60,822 nt of DNA, taken from contig CAMAWH010000030.1 in NCBI GenBank assembly GCA_945861635.1, forward strand, positions 1 to 60,822, read 5' to 3'. Below the pieces are notes generated by a model. It searched no databases, had not been told where the DNA came from, and worked only from the letters and a program-made list of their open reading frames with translations. Position 1 is the stretch's first letter. Every line of letters begins with the position of its first letter. A program made the position numbers and the translations under genes. The DNA is from Klebsiella pneumoniae (GTDB lineage Bacteria; Myxococcota_A; UBA796; SXON01). This document shows positions 25,501 to 34,451 of the stretch, one piece after another.

Positions 25501-26094
25501 TTGACCCCGACGAGGATACGCGGTGTGGTGATGCGTCGGAATTCCGAGTCCTCGCTGTACGCGGTCCAACCTGGAAGTTGGGTCGCGATTCGCGGTCTGA
25601 ACGTCGAGGACACCGTTCGGAACACGGCGCTCGCGATCGCCGCCCGATATGCCGAGGTCTGGCTGGACGGAAGCGGCGCGTATACATTCTACGACAGCGA
25701 CCTGTCCGGAAGCGCCAGCCTTGGCAATGGCTCGACCGTGGTGCACGGCAACGCTGTCTTTGCGTGCAATGGCGTTGCCGCTTGGGAGGGCTCGACGGGC
25801 CTGCTACTCGACGGGAATCGCTTCCACGACTCCGACCGGATTGCCGTCATGCTCGAAGCTGCGTCGGCCACGTTCTTGGATAATCGTTGGCAAAACAACG
25901 TGGAAGACCTTGTACAGCAGAGTTGTGCGGGGCTCACTCCGCTGATCGCGGCGCAGGTCTCCGGCGTGTCGACGACGGACATCTGTGCGGGTGGCGCGCG
26001 GCTGTACGACACGTCACTGCACTACGACGGACTGTACCTTTCCGAATCCACCCCCGCCGACGGAGCGTCTGGCGTGCTCATCGAAATTCCGTGA
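25501..26094 (+). pseudogene. 3' remnant of a beta-helix lipoprotein gene
   Basis: 197 open codons without signal peptide or repeat region. From about 25640 it matches the C-terminal ~150 residues of the intact lipoprotein at 1594: 'AEVWLDGSGAYTFYDSDLSG', HGNAVFACNGVAAWEGSTGLLLDGNRFHDSDRIAVML, DLVQQSC and RLYDTSLHYDGLYLSES against YDTSLHFDGLYLAEA. It also matches the end of the gene at 56956 more weakly. The 5' part is lost. Its TGA overlaps the truB GTG as GTGA, so it may still matter as a leader cistron for truB. Confidence 0.7.
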
Positions 26095-26822
26095 TCCACT
26101 CGCTCTACAAACCGCCAGGTTGGACGCCCCTCGAAGCCATGGAGGAACACCGCGCACGCACACCGGGTCTTGCAGATGAGGCGATGGTCTACGCCGGGCG
26201 TCTCGACCCGATGGCCGAGGGGCTGCTCCTCGTCCTCACTGGCGAGGACCGGTTCGGGCTCGCTGCCCACCTCACCCACGACAAGGACTATGTTGCCACC
26301 TTTCTATTCGGCGTTTCCAGCGACACCCACGATGCCCTTGGGCGACTCGTGGCCGGACCTGTGAGTGTGCCGCCGCCCAAACGATGTGGCGAAGCCCTAG
26401 CCGGCCTGGTGGGCACGCACACGTTGCCGCTCCCGGTGTGGTCCGCATATCGAGTGCGCGGCCGCCCGCTTCACGCGTGGGCACGAGAGGGGCGGATCCA
26501 CGAGATTGCGGTACCCACCCGAGACATGACCGTCACATCGGTACGTGCGGTTTCGTCGGAGGCCGTGCACGTTACAACCCTGCTCTACGACGTTCGTACA
26601 CGAGTTACGCGTGTTCGCGGCGACTTCCGCCAAAGCGAGGTGCTGGCCGACTGGGCACGCCTCGGCGGTGCGGATCTGCCGCTGGTCACGGTGACCGTGG
26701 CCCTCACGGTGACCAGCGGCACCTATGTACGCGCGCTCGCCCACGCGGTGGGAACGCAACTCGGGTGCGGCGGGCTGCTGCTCGCGCTACGACGCACGCG
26801 GGTGGGGCCGTACCGGGCGTGA
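26091..26822 (+). CDS. truB: tRNA pseudouridine(55) synthase TruB
   Basis: 243 residues from GTG 26091 (VIHSLYKPPGWTPLEAMEEHRA, matching the KP.G.TS opening). TruB isomerises U55 in the T-loop of tRNAs. Catalytic Asp39 lies in YAGRLDPMAEGLLLVL (usual form G.LDP.A.G.L). DKDYVATFLFGVSSDTHDALG fits K.Y.......G..TDT.D..G, and SGTYVRALAHAVG fits SGTYIRSL. The C-terminal PUA domain of longer TruB forms is absent. The start overlaps the stop of a gene remnant, an odd arrangement for a core tRNA gene; no other promoter was recognised. An ATG-free longer reading (from 25887) runs antisense to sense within the remnant and is rejected. Confidence 0.88.
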   Translation: MIHSLYKPPGWTPLEAMEEHRARTPGLADEAMVYAGRLDPMAEGLLLVLTGEDRFGLAAHLTHDKDYVATFLFGVSSDTHDALGRLVAGPVSVPPPKRCGEALAGLVGTHTLPLPVWSAYRVRGRPLHAWAREGRIHEIAVPTRDMTVTSVRAVSSEAVHVTTLLYDVRTRVTRVRGDFRQSEVLADWARLGGADLPLVTVTVALTVTSGTYVRALAHAVGTQLGCGGLLLALRRTRVGPYRA

Positions 26823-26873
26823 TCGGTCACTGCGCGAGTGGACCGCCCTTGCAGGTACGGCTATCCTCGGGCC

Positions 26874-27899
26874 ATGGTCGTCCAACGTCTGCTCCCCACG
26901 CTTCCGCTGCTGGCCCTTGCGTGCACGGAGGGGGCAGAGGGGGTGGGCCTTGCCGCGTCCGAAACGGGTGATTCGGCCCAGGACTCCGGCGCATCGGACG
27001 CCGACTCCCTCCCCGCGCCCATTGCGGACGCCCTGGCGAACTCCGATGGCGGTCCACTCGGTCCGCTTTTACTCCCGGAGGACGTGAGTGTGGTGCCCCG
27101 GTGGGAGGTCCGCCTCGCCACGAGTGCGGACGGGCAGTCGTGGACGGCCTCCGACACCGTGATCGCGTGGTCCCTCACCTCGCTTTCCGGGATCGTTTTT
27201 GGCGACGTCATCGTGCTCACCGTCGGGATTGAAATGGCCAAAGCGCGCCCACTGGGCGTGCCCGATCCGCTGTCCGCCGTGGCAATCATCGTGACGGAAG
27301 ACTTGGCCACCTGGAACAGCGCGGAGATTCCCATCGCGGACACGGTCAACGCGTTCATTACGGACCCCGCGCTTTGGGTGGACGACGAGGAGGCGCTGCA
27401 CGTGGTCTACTTTTCGAGCGCCGGCGGCGCTGGCGACCCCGCAGGTCAGGAGGGCGCACACGACATCTATGACGCCGTCGGGTCCGAGGACACGTTCGTC
27501 GAAGGCGCCGCGCCGATCTACTCCGCGGAGGGGCTTGCGGACCCGGTCATCCTGCGTGTTGGCGGCGAATGGACCTTGTTCACGACCGAGTTTGCCAACG
27601 CCGTCACCCTGGCAACGTCGGCGGACGCTGCCACCTTCACGCGGGACACCACCCAAACCTGGGACACCGTCAGCGTACCTTCTGGCATGTACGGGCCGGA
27701 GGGCACGGTCGAACTCGTGGCCCAACACCTCGATGGTCGAGACGTGCCCGACCGCGCTCACATCGGCAGTGACGGCGTGCTTGCGGTGGACGGCCCCCTC
27801 TACGACGCGCATCCGTGGGGGAACAACTGCACGTCTCCCGTTGTGTTGCCTTGGAAAGGCGGATTCGTGCTGTTTTGTGCGGTGCGCGTCGAGGTCTGA
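26874..27899 (+). CDS. Lipoprotein with a propeller-like fold, unknown
   Basis: 341 residues from ATG 26874 (MVVQRLLPTLPLLALACTEG; lipobox LALAC). A Ser/Asp/Ala-rich linker precedes a domain with regular blade-like strands: VRLATSADGQSWTASDT, SAVAIIVTEDLATWNSAEIPIAD, NAFITDPALWVDDEEALHVVYFSS, GLADPVILRVGGEWTLFTTE, TLATSADAATFTRD and CTSPVVLPWKGGFVLFC. The 'DP.L....G.W.LF' elements recall five-bladed propellers of GH43/GH32-like proteins, but I cannot place catalytic acids with confidence. It faces the convergent membrane enzyme gene with a 19-bp gap. Confidence 0.7.
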   Translation: MVVQRLLPTLPLLALACTEGAEGVGLAASETGDSAQDSGASDADSLPAPIADALANSDGGPLGPLLLPEDVSVVPRWEVRLATSADGQSWTASDTVIAWSLTSLSGIVFGDVIVLTVGIEMAKARPLGVPDPLSAVAIIVTEDLATWNSAEIPIADTVNAFITDPALWVDDEEALHVVYFSSAGGAGDPAGQEGAHDIYDAVGSEDTFVEGAAPIYSAEGLADPVILRVGGEWTLFTTEFANAVTLATSADAATFTRDTTQTWDTVSVPSGMYGPEGTVELVAQHLDGRDVPDRAHIGSDGVLAVDGPLYDAHPWGNNCTSPVVLPWKGGFVLFCAVRVEV

Positions 27900-27918
27900 G
27901 GGCAAGGAGGGTGTTGAC

Positions 27919-30702
27919 CTACGGCGCCAACCCCGGGTCAAGCGCACCCGCCGCCGCCATTGCGGCGCGCGCGATGTCGGGATGACCGAGGTGCGTTGCG
28001 AGCGAGGCCACAGCGTACTGCGCGAACGGATTCCACGGCTGATCGGCGCTGACCAACTGAAGCTCGGTGAGAGCCTTCTCGCCCGCTCCTCGGAGGACGA
28101 GCAGGCGCGCGAGCAACTCCCAGCCGGGGAGCACTCCCGGCTCCAGAAGGGTCACCTGACGCGCGTCGAGTTCCGCGTTGGCAAGGTCCCCTTTTTGCGC
28201 TCGCTCCATGGCGCGGGCATGCAACAATCGGGCAAGTCTGCGGCGGCCCGCGGGATGCATCGGGTCACCGAGCAGCGCGTGCTCCAGCGCGTCGACATCT
28301 CCGCGCAGTGAGGCGGCGTCGATGGCTCGGACGGTTTGGAGCGTGGTGGCGGGAACGTCGGGAAGGGCGTGCCGCATCGACAGCAGCTGGGGAATGTCCA
28401 GCCGCCCGACGGTGCCGTACAACGCCATCGGCGCCGAGTATTCGAGTGTGGGGTCGCGATCGCGGTGGGTCGGTCCACCCCCGGCGAACGCGGCGAGCGC
28501 CTCCGGACCGAGCAGATAGTGGCGTTGCAGGTCGGCGGCCCGATCCAAGCCGGTCCACGCACTCGTTTGAGGCCCCATGCCGTCGATCCGCGCCTGCAAC
28601 GCGGCGTCGTCGAGGTGTAGAGGAGCGGTATGCCCTGTCAACAGGAAGTCGAAGGGTCCTGCGTTCCAGAGGTGAGCCTCACCAAACACCGCCTGAAACG
28701 TGCGCACAATTGTCCGGAAGTCCTCGTCGTGGAGCAAATATCCCTGCAACCAGACGGCAGCGACGCCGCCGGCGCGCAGGCGCGCGCGCGTCTCGGCAAA
28801 CGCTTCCGCAGTGAACAGTGTGGCCATGCCCGACACAAAAATATTGGTCGGCTGCGCGGAGATCACGTCATACTCACGATCCGTGTATCGAAGTTCATGG
28901 CGTCCATCCCCGCGTTTCAGGTGAACGCGCGCGTCAGCCAGTGGGGCGCCAATCAACGGACCAAACGCTTCCGCCGCGCGCGTAACCTCGGGGAGAAGCT
29001 CGTAGACGACGACGCTCTCCACCGGCTGGTCCAGCACAGACGCGAGCGTCATTCCAGACCCAAGTCCAAGGACAAAAACATCCTCAGCGTGGGTGGCCAG
29101 GAGCGTCGGCAGCGCGCCGAGCAAACCCTGCGCGAGCCGATCCTCATGGGTGCTGGCGTCGGTTTTTCCGTTGATCCGGAGCACGCGCTCGCCGCTTTCT
29201 CGCTGGAAAACCGTGACGTTGGCGCCCAAGCCTTCCTCGTGGAAGACGATGCTTCCGCCTTCCAGTGCGCTGGTCAATAATGCAGGGTCCGATACGAGAT
29301 CCCGGCCGTACATGTGCGGCGCAAGGTTCATGATGCGTGGGTCCCAGTGGGGCGAACCCAACAGTCCCGCCAGACCCAGGGCGGGCAGCAGCGCAGCACT
29401 CCGCCGCCTGCCCACCAGCACGGCACTGGCCGCGAGGAAATGTACCGTGACGCCAACCCACAACGTGCCTTGCACGCGGAGTGTCGGGATCAACACGAAC
29501 GCCGCAAGAAGCGAGCCGGCGATTGCTCCGAGCGTATTCCACGCATACGCACGTCCAATCTGGCGGGGCGCCAGCGCCGGATCGGCAGCGAGCAAGCGCG
29601 TGGCGATAGGGTAGATGCCGCCCATCAGCACCGTCGGCAGCACGAGGAGCGCAAACAGCACGCCGAAGACGAAGGCCTGCGTTGCGACGAATGAATCCGC
29701 GCGAGCGGCGAGCGGCTCAAGCAGGAGCCAAGGCAGAATGCCAAGCCCAGGAATGAGCGCCGCGGTCGAGAGCGCGATCCCGGCGTTCACGGAAGCAAGC
29801 AGCGCCTCCCGATCCCGCACACGATCCACAATGCGGGCGAAGAGGTATCCGCCTCCGGCGAGCCCCCCGATGAACGCACACACGATCAAGCTGAAGGCAT
29901 ACGTCGTCGAGCCCGTGAACAGGCTGAAGCTGCGATTCCACGCGATCTGGTCGATCATGGCCGCGCAGCCGGAAACGGCGAATGCGAACAGAACGACCCT
30001 TTCCCGTGGAGTGGATATCGCCGCGGTGGATGGTGCAGCGGCGCCGACGGCCGCCCCGGGAACCGTCGTCACGGGAAAACGGAGGCCCACGACGATGGCC
30101 AACAGACCAACCCCGATGTTCACGCCGGCCGCCATCGCAAGGGTCGCGGGGAGTCCGAGGGTAGGGAGCGCGACGAACCCTGCAAGGCCGGCGCCGATCA
30201 GCGCTCCGGTCGTGTTGACGGCGTAGAGCCAGCCCATGTCGCGGCCAAGCGTCGCGTGCGCGCGCGCGTACCAGCGCGTGAGCAGCGGGAGGGTGGCCCC
30301 CATCGCGATCGTCGGCGGCAGGAGCGCGAGGCCCGCCAAAAACAGCGTCAGCGCGGTGCTTGCGCCCAAGCGTGCGATCAGCGGATCGAGCGCAGCCAGC
30401 AGCGTGGGGCTCGCCAGGGCGTAGGCGCCGATGCCGGCTTCAAGGAGGCCGTACGCGGCCAGGGGCGCGCGCACGCGGCCTGCCCAGGCGCCGCCTACGC
30501 GCGCGCCGATGCCCAACCCCGCCATGAAGCTGGCGATCACGGTGGCGGTGGCGAACATCGACTGGCCCGTGGTCAGCGCGATGATCCGCACCCAGACGAC
30601 CTGGTAGACCAGCGCGGTACACCCCGAAAGGAGGAATAGGCCGGCGACGCCGATGCGCAGCGCGCGCGTCGTGCCGGCGAATCCGTCCTGATGATCACGC
30701 AT
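27919..30702 (-). CDS. Fused membrane transporter-like / spermidine-synthase-like protein with TPR-like tail
   Basis: 927 residues from ATG 30702. Residues ~10-480 form about 14 membrane helices with the typical start 'LFLLSGCTALVYQVVWVRIIALTTG' and MGATLPLLTRWYAR...GWLYAVNTTGALIGA seen in MFS/spermidine-synthase fusion proteins. Residues ~530-720 form a Rossmann methyltransferase-like domain: DVFVLGLGSGMTLASVL, VVVYELLPEVTRAAEAF, RGDGRHELRYTDREYDVISAQPTN, LRAGGVAAVWLQGYLLHDEDF. The putrescine-binding acid pattern of true SpeE is not clear. The last ~200 residues are helical with TPR-like spacing. Function in this family is not settled. It is divergent from the GST-like gene, 44 bp between starts. 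Confidence 0.8.
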   Translation of the reverse strand: MRDHQDGFAGTTRALRIGVAGLFLLSGCTALVYQVVWVRIIALTTGQSMFATATVIASFMAGLGIGARVGGAWAGRVRAPLAAYGLLEAGIGAYALASPTLLAALDPLIARLGASTALTLFLAGLALLPPTIAMGATLPLLTRWYARAHATLGRDMGWLYAVNTTGALIGAGLAGFVALPTLGLPATLAMAAGVNIGVGLLAIVVGLRFPVTTVPGAAVGAAAPSTAAISTPRERVVLFAFAVSGCAAMIDQIAWNRSFSLFTGSTTYAFSLIVCAFIGGLAGGGYLFARIVDRVRDREALLASVNAGIALSTAALIPGLGILPWLLLEPLAARADSFVATQAFVFGVLFALLVLPTVLMGGIYPIATRLLAADPALAPRQIGRAYAWNTLGAIAGSLLAAFVLIPTLRVQGTLWVGVTVHFLAASAVLVGRRRSAALLPALGLAGLLGSPHWDPRIMNLAPHMYGRDLVSDPALLTSALEGGSIVFHEEGLGANVTVFQRESGERVLRINGKTDASTHEDRLAQGLLGALPTLLATHAEDVFVLGLGSGMTLASVLDQPVESVVVYELLPEVTRAAEAFGPLIGAPLADARVHLKRGDGRHELRYTDREYDVISAQPTNIFVSGMATLFTAEAFAETRARLRAGGVAAVWLQGYLLHDEDFRTIVRTFQAVFGEAHLWNAGPFDFLLTGHTAPLHLDDAALQARIDGMGPQTSAWTGLDRAADLQRHYLLGPEALAAFAGGGPTHRDRDPTLEYSAPMALYGTVGRLDIPQLLSMRHALPDVPATTLQTVRAIDAASLRGDVDALEHALLGDPMHPAGRRRLARLLHARAMERAQKGDLANAELDARQVTLLEPGVLPGWELLARLLVLRGAGEKALTELQLVSADQPWNPFAQYAVASLATHLGHPDIARAAMAAAGALDPGLAP

Positions 30703-30746
30703 GTTTCCGAATGTATTGCGCGCCCGTCTCGGATTAGGTTCAGCGC

Positions 30747-31472
30747 ATGAGCAACCTGCCCGCGATTGCCCCGATCCGCGTATTCGCGCTCCCGCCGATT
30801 TGGGGTGCGCCCAACCCCAGTCCATTCGTCATCAAACTGCTGACGTTCCTGCGAATGGCCGGGCTCCCGTACGAAATGCCCGGTCTGACCGGCCCGCCCC
30901 GCTCACCGACGGGGAAAATCCCGTACATCGAGCTTTCCACTGGCGAAAAGTTGCATGACAGCGGGCTGATTGTCGATGCGCTCACGGAGCGGTACGCGAT
31001 TGGTCTCGATGCCGGCCTGACCGACGATCAACGTGCGCTTTCCCACGCCGTGCGCCGCATGGTCGAGGAGCACCTGTATTTTGTCGGTGCCTACGAACGG
31101 TGGCTCACGCCGGCCGGCTACGCCGTCACGTCACGCGCGTACTTTTCGCACCTTTCCGCTCCGTTGCGGCTGCTTTTACCGCTTCTGCTCCGGCGCAGAA
31201 TTCGCGCCAACATGTTTGGGCAGGGCGTGGGCCGCCACCCCCCGGACGTCGTTGCCGACGCGGGGCGGGCGGACCTTCAGGCATTGGCGGTACTGCTGGG
31301 AGATCGGGAGTTTTTCCACGGGCATCCGACGAGCATCGACGCGACGCTGTACGGATTTCTCGCGGCGTGGCTGTCCAACCCCTTTGACTCGCCCGTGAAG
31401 GCGGAGGTCGAGAGGCATCCAAACCTGATGGCCTACCAGGCACGCATGCGAGAGCGGTATTGGGCGGCGTGA
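30747..31472 (+). CDS. Glutathione S-transferase-like protein (metaxin/FAX type)
   Basis: 241 residues from ATG 30747. A thioredoxin-like N domain (IRVFALPPIWGAPNPSPFVIKLLTFLRMAGLPYEM...GPPRSPTGKIPYIELSTGEKLHDSGLIVDAL) has the cis-Pro (KIPYIE) and the (E/D)S-like site (HDSG). The C-terminal helical domain has 'FGQGVGRH' and 'DREFFHGHPTSIDATLYGFLAAWLSNPFDSPVKAEVERHPNLMAYQARM', the pattern of the failed-axon-connections/metaxin C domain. These are usually soluble here and may detoxify or bind substrates; substrate unknown. Divergent from 27919. Confidence 0.85.
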   Translation: MSNLPAIAPIRVFALPPIWGAPNPSPFVIKLLTFLRMAGLPYEMPGLTGPPRSPTGKIPYIELSTGEKLHDSGLIVDALTERYAIGLDAGLTDDQRALSHAVRRMVEEHLYFVGAYERWLTPAGYAVTSRAYFSHLSAPLRLLLPLLLRRRIRANMFGQGVGRHPPDVVADAGRADLQALAVLLGDREFFHGHPTSIDATLYGFLAAWLSNPFDSPVKAEVERHPNLMAYQARMRERYWAA

Positions 31473-31509
31473 TGCGGCGGAGGGTTAGGGCACCGGCCTC
31501 GGGGAAGCC

Positions 31510-31836
31510 ATGCTCGACACGTTTCGCGGCCTGACGGACGTTTCGGCGTCCGACCTGAAGAAGGCCCTGCGCATGCTTCACCAGGGTCATCTGGAGGGTC
31601 CGGTGGACGCCGGCCGCTTGGCGCGCGTCGGCTTGCAACACTGTCAGGGGCCGCTGCTTCAGACCCTCCGCGGGCTCGACAGTGCCGGCGTCCGGGCGGT
31701 GCTGGTGGCCGTGCTGTCGGAGCGTGCCGCGGCGGACGACATCGCCGCGCGGGCGGCGGTCGCGGCGGTTGCCACGGCGGCGATTTTGGCGGCGGATGCG
31801 GCCGCGGCGGCGCGCGACGCGCCGGCAGACGGATAA
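31510..31836 (+). CDS. Small Ala-rich protein, unknown
   Basis: 108 residues from ATG 31510 with GGGGAAG upstream. The first 60 residues are amphipathic (TFRGLTDVSASDLKKALRMLHQGHLEGPVDAGRLARVGLQHCQGPLL). The end is strongly Ala-rich and hydrophobic (ARAAVAAVATAAILAADAAAAARDA), perhaps one helix at or in a membrane. I do not recognise it. It ends 8 bp before the mltG start and may be in the same transcript. Confidence 0.5.
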   Translation: MLDTFRGLTDVSASDLKKALRMLHQGHLEGPVDAGRLARVGLQHCQGPLLQTLRGLDSAGVRAVLVAVLSERAAADDIAARAAVAAVATAAILAADAAAAARDAPADG

Positions 31837-31844
31837 ACGGCGCC

Positions 31845-32798
31845 GTGCTCCCCTTCCTGCTCGGGTGCGATTTGACGTCCGCCCCCAACCCATCATCTTC
31901 CGCCGAGGAAATGTTTGTCGTCCCAGCGGGCTCGACAGCGCGTGGCCTATCGGGTCCGCTGGCAGACGCTGGGCTCATCTCGGAGGGCTGGCGGTGGGAA
32001 TGGTTCTTGCGGACCGGTGCGGACGGCACATGCATCAAGGCCGGACGTCATCGCGTCAAGAAAAGCATGGATGCGCCCACGCTTCTGGCGGCGCTTTGCG
32101 GCGCGCCCGTGCCGAATGACGAGCCGTTCACCGTGCTCGAAGGCTGGCGCGTTTTGGAGATCGACGCCGCGCTCTCGGCAAAGGGCTGGATCAAGGCGGG
32201 GGAATATGCCGAAGCCGTCCGCGACGTTTCGACGTTCCACGCGGACTTCCCGCTTCCCAGCAGCGGCCTCGAAGGCTACCTGTACCCCGAGACCTACAAG
32301 GTTGAACCGGATCACTTTTCGGCCCACGACTTTGCGCAACGCCAGCTCGACACGTTTTCGGCGCGTTTCTGGACCGCCCACAAGGAGGGCGTCGCCACCC
32401 GCGGGTTGCAGGCCATCGTCGTAATGGCGAGTCTGCTGGAGAGAGAAGAGCCTTCTCCCGTGAATCGGCCTCTCGTCGCCGGTATACTCTGGAAACGCAT
32501 CGACGCGGGGTGGAATCTCGGCGTGGACGCAACGAGTCGGTATACGCTGACCGACTGGAACGATCGGGCCGCGTTCCTGAAAAAGCTTCGCGATCCTAAC
32601 GATCCGTGGAACACGCGGCTTCGCGCGGGGCTGCCGCCCACGGCAATCGGCAATCCCGGCGCGGTGGCGCTGGAAGCCGCCATGTCGCCAAAGGACAGCG
32701 AGTTCTGGTACTACCTCCACGACGCCACGGCTACGATCCATCCGGCGCGAAACGTGGCGGAGCATGAGGCGTTTCGGCGGAAGTACAACGTGTACTGA
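31845..32798 (+). CDS. mltG: Endolytic murein transglycosylase MltG-like lipoprotein
   Basis: 317 residues from GTG 31845. MltG cuts nascent peptidoglycan strands at the inner membrane. The fold marks are present: FVVPAGSTARGLSGPLADAGLI (LysM-like start), FTVLEGWRVLEIDAAL, and SGLEGYLYPETYKV with the catalytic Glu near residue 145. VVMASLLEREEPSPVNRPLVAGILWKRIDAGWNLGVDATSRY and NTRLRAGLPPTAIGNPG follow, both family hallmarks. The usual N-terminal membrane helix is replaced by a very short VLPFLLGCD, which reads as a minimal lipoprotein signal; a non-standard start upstream is also possible since the frame stays open. Confidence 0.85.
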   Translation: MLPFLLGCDLTSAPNPSSSAEEMFVVPAGSTARGLSGPLADAGLISEGWRWEWFLRTGADGTCIKAGRHRVKKSMDAPTLLAALCGAPVPNDEPFTVLEGWRVLEIDAALSAKGWIKAGEYAEAVRDVSTFHADFPLPSSGLEGYLYPETYKVEPDHFSAHDFAQRQLDTFSARFWTAHKEGVATRGLQAIVVMASLLEREEPSPVNRPLVAGILWKRIDAGWNLGVDATSRYTLTDWNDRAAFLKKLRDPNDPWNTRLRAGLPPTAIGNPGAVALEAAMSPKDSEFWYYLHDATATIHPARNVAEHEAFRRKYNVY

Positions 32799-32813
32799 GG
32801 CGGAAGCTGACCG

Positions 32814-33590
32814 TTACGCGTGCAGGATCTTCCGGATCATCGTGCCTGTGAAGTCGTGGCCGTTGAGAAAGCCGATGCGAACCTCATGTCCGGGTGCGCC
32901 GGCTACCTCGACACGCGTCACATCTCCGTAGGTCATGCCGTCGGCCACGGCGCGTGCCGGCCGCCGATCCGCGTCGAGCACATCGATCGTGACGACGCTT
33001 TCCGGGGGCAGAAGCAGCGGAGAAAGCCTGGGCGTATGCGGGCAGATCGGCGTCAGGTGCGTCGCATGCAGCAGCGGATGCGCCGCGGGGCCGCCCGCCG
33101 AAAACGAGTACGCCGTGGACCCCAACGGCGTGGCGGCGATGATGCCATCACACACCATCCGCTCGACCACCGCGATGCCATCGACCTCGACCCGGAGGTG
33201 ACACGTGTCTCCGCTCTGCCGCTCGACGTAGACATCGTTCACCGCGAACGCCTCGACCACACCGCGCTCCGAGTGGGCGCGGAGTCGTAAGCGGGGAAAC
33301 GCTCGCGAGAACCACGCACCGGTCGTGAAGGCGTCCACGATGGTCAACGCCATCGCCTCGGGGTCCCCATTCAGATCGTTCAGTAAAAACCCCAGGTACC
33401 CGCAATTGACGCCGAAAAACGTGTAGTCCGGCCCGCGCGCGTGAATCGCCTGCAACATCGTGCCATCTCCACCGAGGACCAGGCACACGCCGGCGCCCAG
33501 CTCCGCCACGGCCGGATTTTTCACTTCCAACGCAACCAATGCCGCATCGACGGCGCGCGCACGCGGGTGATTGCTGACGCTTCGAAGCAC
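32814..33590 (-). CDS. nadK: NAD kinase
   Basis: 258 residues from GTG 33590. It phosphorylates NAD to NADP. Marks: LVLGGDGTMLQAI (ATP/NAD GGDG loop) near residue 45, FFGVNCGYLGFLLND, FAVNDVYVER in place of the usual A-L-N-E stretch, and DGIIAATPLGSTAYSFSAGGPAAHP, the second signature. The first beta-strand of longer NAD kinases is short here. Longer readings (to 34145) run through dapF on the other strand and are rejected. It is divergent from dapF with 30 bp between starts. Confidence 0.87.
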   Translation of the reverse strand: MLRSVSNHPRARAVDAALVALEVKNPAVAELGAGVCLVLGGDGTMLQAIHARGPDYTFFGVNCGYLGFLLNDLNGDPEAMALTIVDAFTTGAWFSRAFPRLRLRAHSERGVVEAFAVNDVYVERQSGDTCHLRVEVDGIAVVERMVCDGIIAATPLGSTAYSFSAGGPAAHPLLHATHLTPICPHTPRLSPLLLPPESVVTIDVLDADRRPARAVADGMTYGDVTRVEVAGAPGHEVRIGFLNGHDFTGTMIRKILHA

Positions 33591-33620
33591 GCAGCGAATG
33601 TAATCGGATAGGACGCCGCC

Positions 33621-34451
33621 ATGCGGCTCTCCCGCGCACATGGGCTCGGTAACGACTACCTGATCGCGGACGGCCCGCTCTCTGCCGCGCTCGTCGTGGC
33701 GCTGTGTGATCGCCACCGCGGCGTCGGGAGTGATGGCGTGTTGGAACCGATCCCGGGGAGGGAGGGCGCGGCGTTCGGCCTTCGCATCCACAATCCGGAT
33801 GGCTCGGAAGCTGAGAAATCCGGCAATGGTCTTCGGATTTTTGCGCACTGGCTCCACCACCGACGCGGCGCTCCCGCCACATTCTCGGTGTGGACCGCCG
33901 GCGGCATCGTCGAGTGCTTGGTCGACGGTGACGTCGTAACCGTGGACATGGGCCTGGCCTGCGTGTTCGCGCCAAGGGAATACGCCGGCGTCGTTGCGAC
34001 GCCGGTGAGCGTCGGAAATCCCCACGCGGTTGTGTTTGGTGACGACGTGCCCGCCGACTGGCGTACGCTCGGGGCACGGATGGAAAACTCCGTCGCGGGG
34101 AGAACGAACGTCCAGTTCGCCGTGATGCGGGCGGGTGTGGCCCACGCCCGGATCTGGGAGCGCGGCGCTGGAGAAACGCTGTCCAGCGGATCGAGCGCGT
34201 GCGCCGTCGCGGTCGTTGCCGTCGCAAGCGGCCGGGCAGGTTCTCCGGTCACGGTATCGATGCCCGGCGGAGAGTTGACCATCGACGTCGGTGAACCGGA
34301 GCCGGCGGGCGCGCCGGGCAGGTCGGCCGGCGATGCGCCCGCCGCGTCGTCCAGCGGCGCCACCTTTCGCGCGCCGCTGCGGATGCGCGGGCCCGTCGAG
34401 CGCGTGGCAGAGGTCACCGTGGATGCGTCGTGGCTGCAGGCGCGTTCGTGA
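33621..34451 (+). CDS. dapF: Diaminopimelate epimerase homologue lacking both catalytic Cys
   Basis: 276 residues from ATG 33621. DapF interconverts LL- and meso-diaminopimelate by a two-base mechanism with two Cys. The fold is clear: KxHGLGNDYL-like start (RAHGLGNDYLIAD), 'GVGSDGVLEP', FGLRIHNPDGSEAEKSGNGLRIFAHWL, VSVGNPHAVVF, NSVAGRTNVQFA and WERGAGETLSSGSSACAVA. But the CGNG motif is SGNG (Ser67) and the ACG(T/S)G motif is SSGSS (Ser189), so both catalytic Cys are Ser. A long Ala/Pro/Gly insert (GEPEPAGAPGRSAGDAPAASSSG) near the C terminus is also odd. It may be slow, altered in chemistry, or replaced by another epimerase. Its stop overlaps the next GTG (GTGA). Confidence 0.8.
   Translation: MRLSRAHGLGNDYLIADGPLSAALVVALCDRHRGVGSDGVLEPIPGREGAAFGLRIHNPDGSEAEKSGNGLRIFAHWLHHRRGAPATFSVWTAGGIVECLVDGDVVTVDMGLACVFAPREYAGVVATPVSVGNPHAVVFGDDVPADWRTLGARMENSVAGRTNVQFAVMRAGVAHARIWERGAGETLSSGSSACAVAVVAVASGRAGSPVTVSMPGGELTIDVGEPEPAGAPGRSAGDAPAASSSGATFRAPLRMRGPVERVAEVTVDASWLQARS

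Noticed and set aside
27919..30702. Simple spermidine synthase
   Set aside because: The protein is three times the usual size, with a large membrane domain, and lacks a clear substrate-binding acid pattern.
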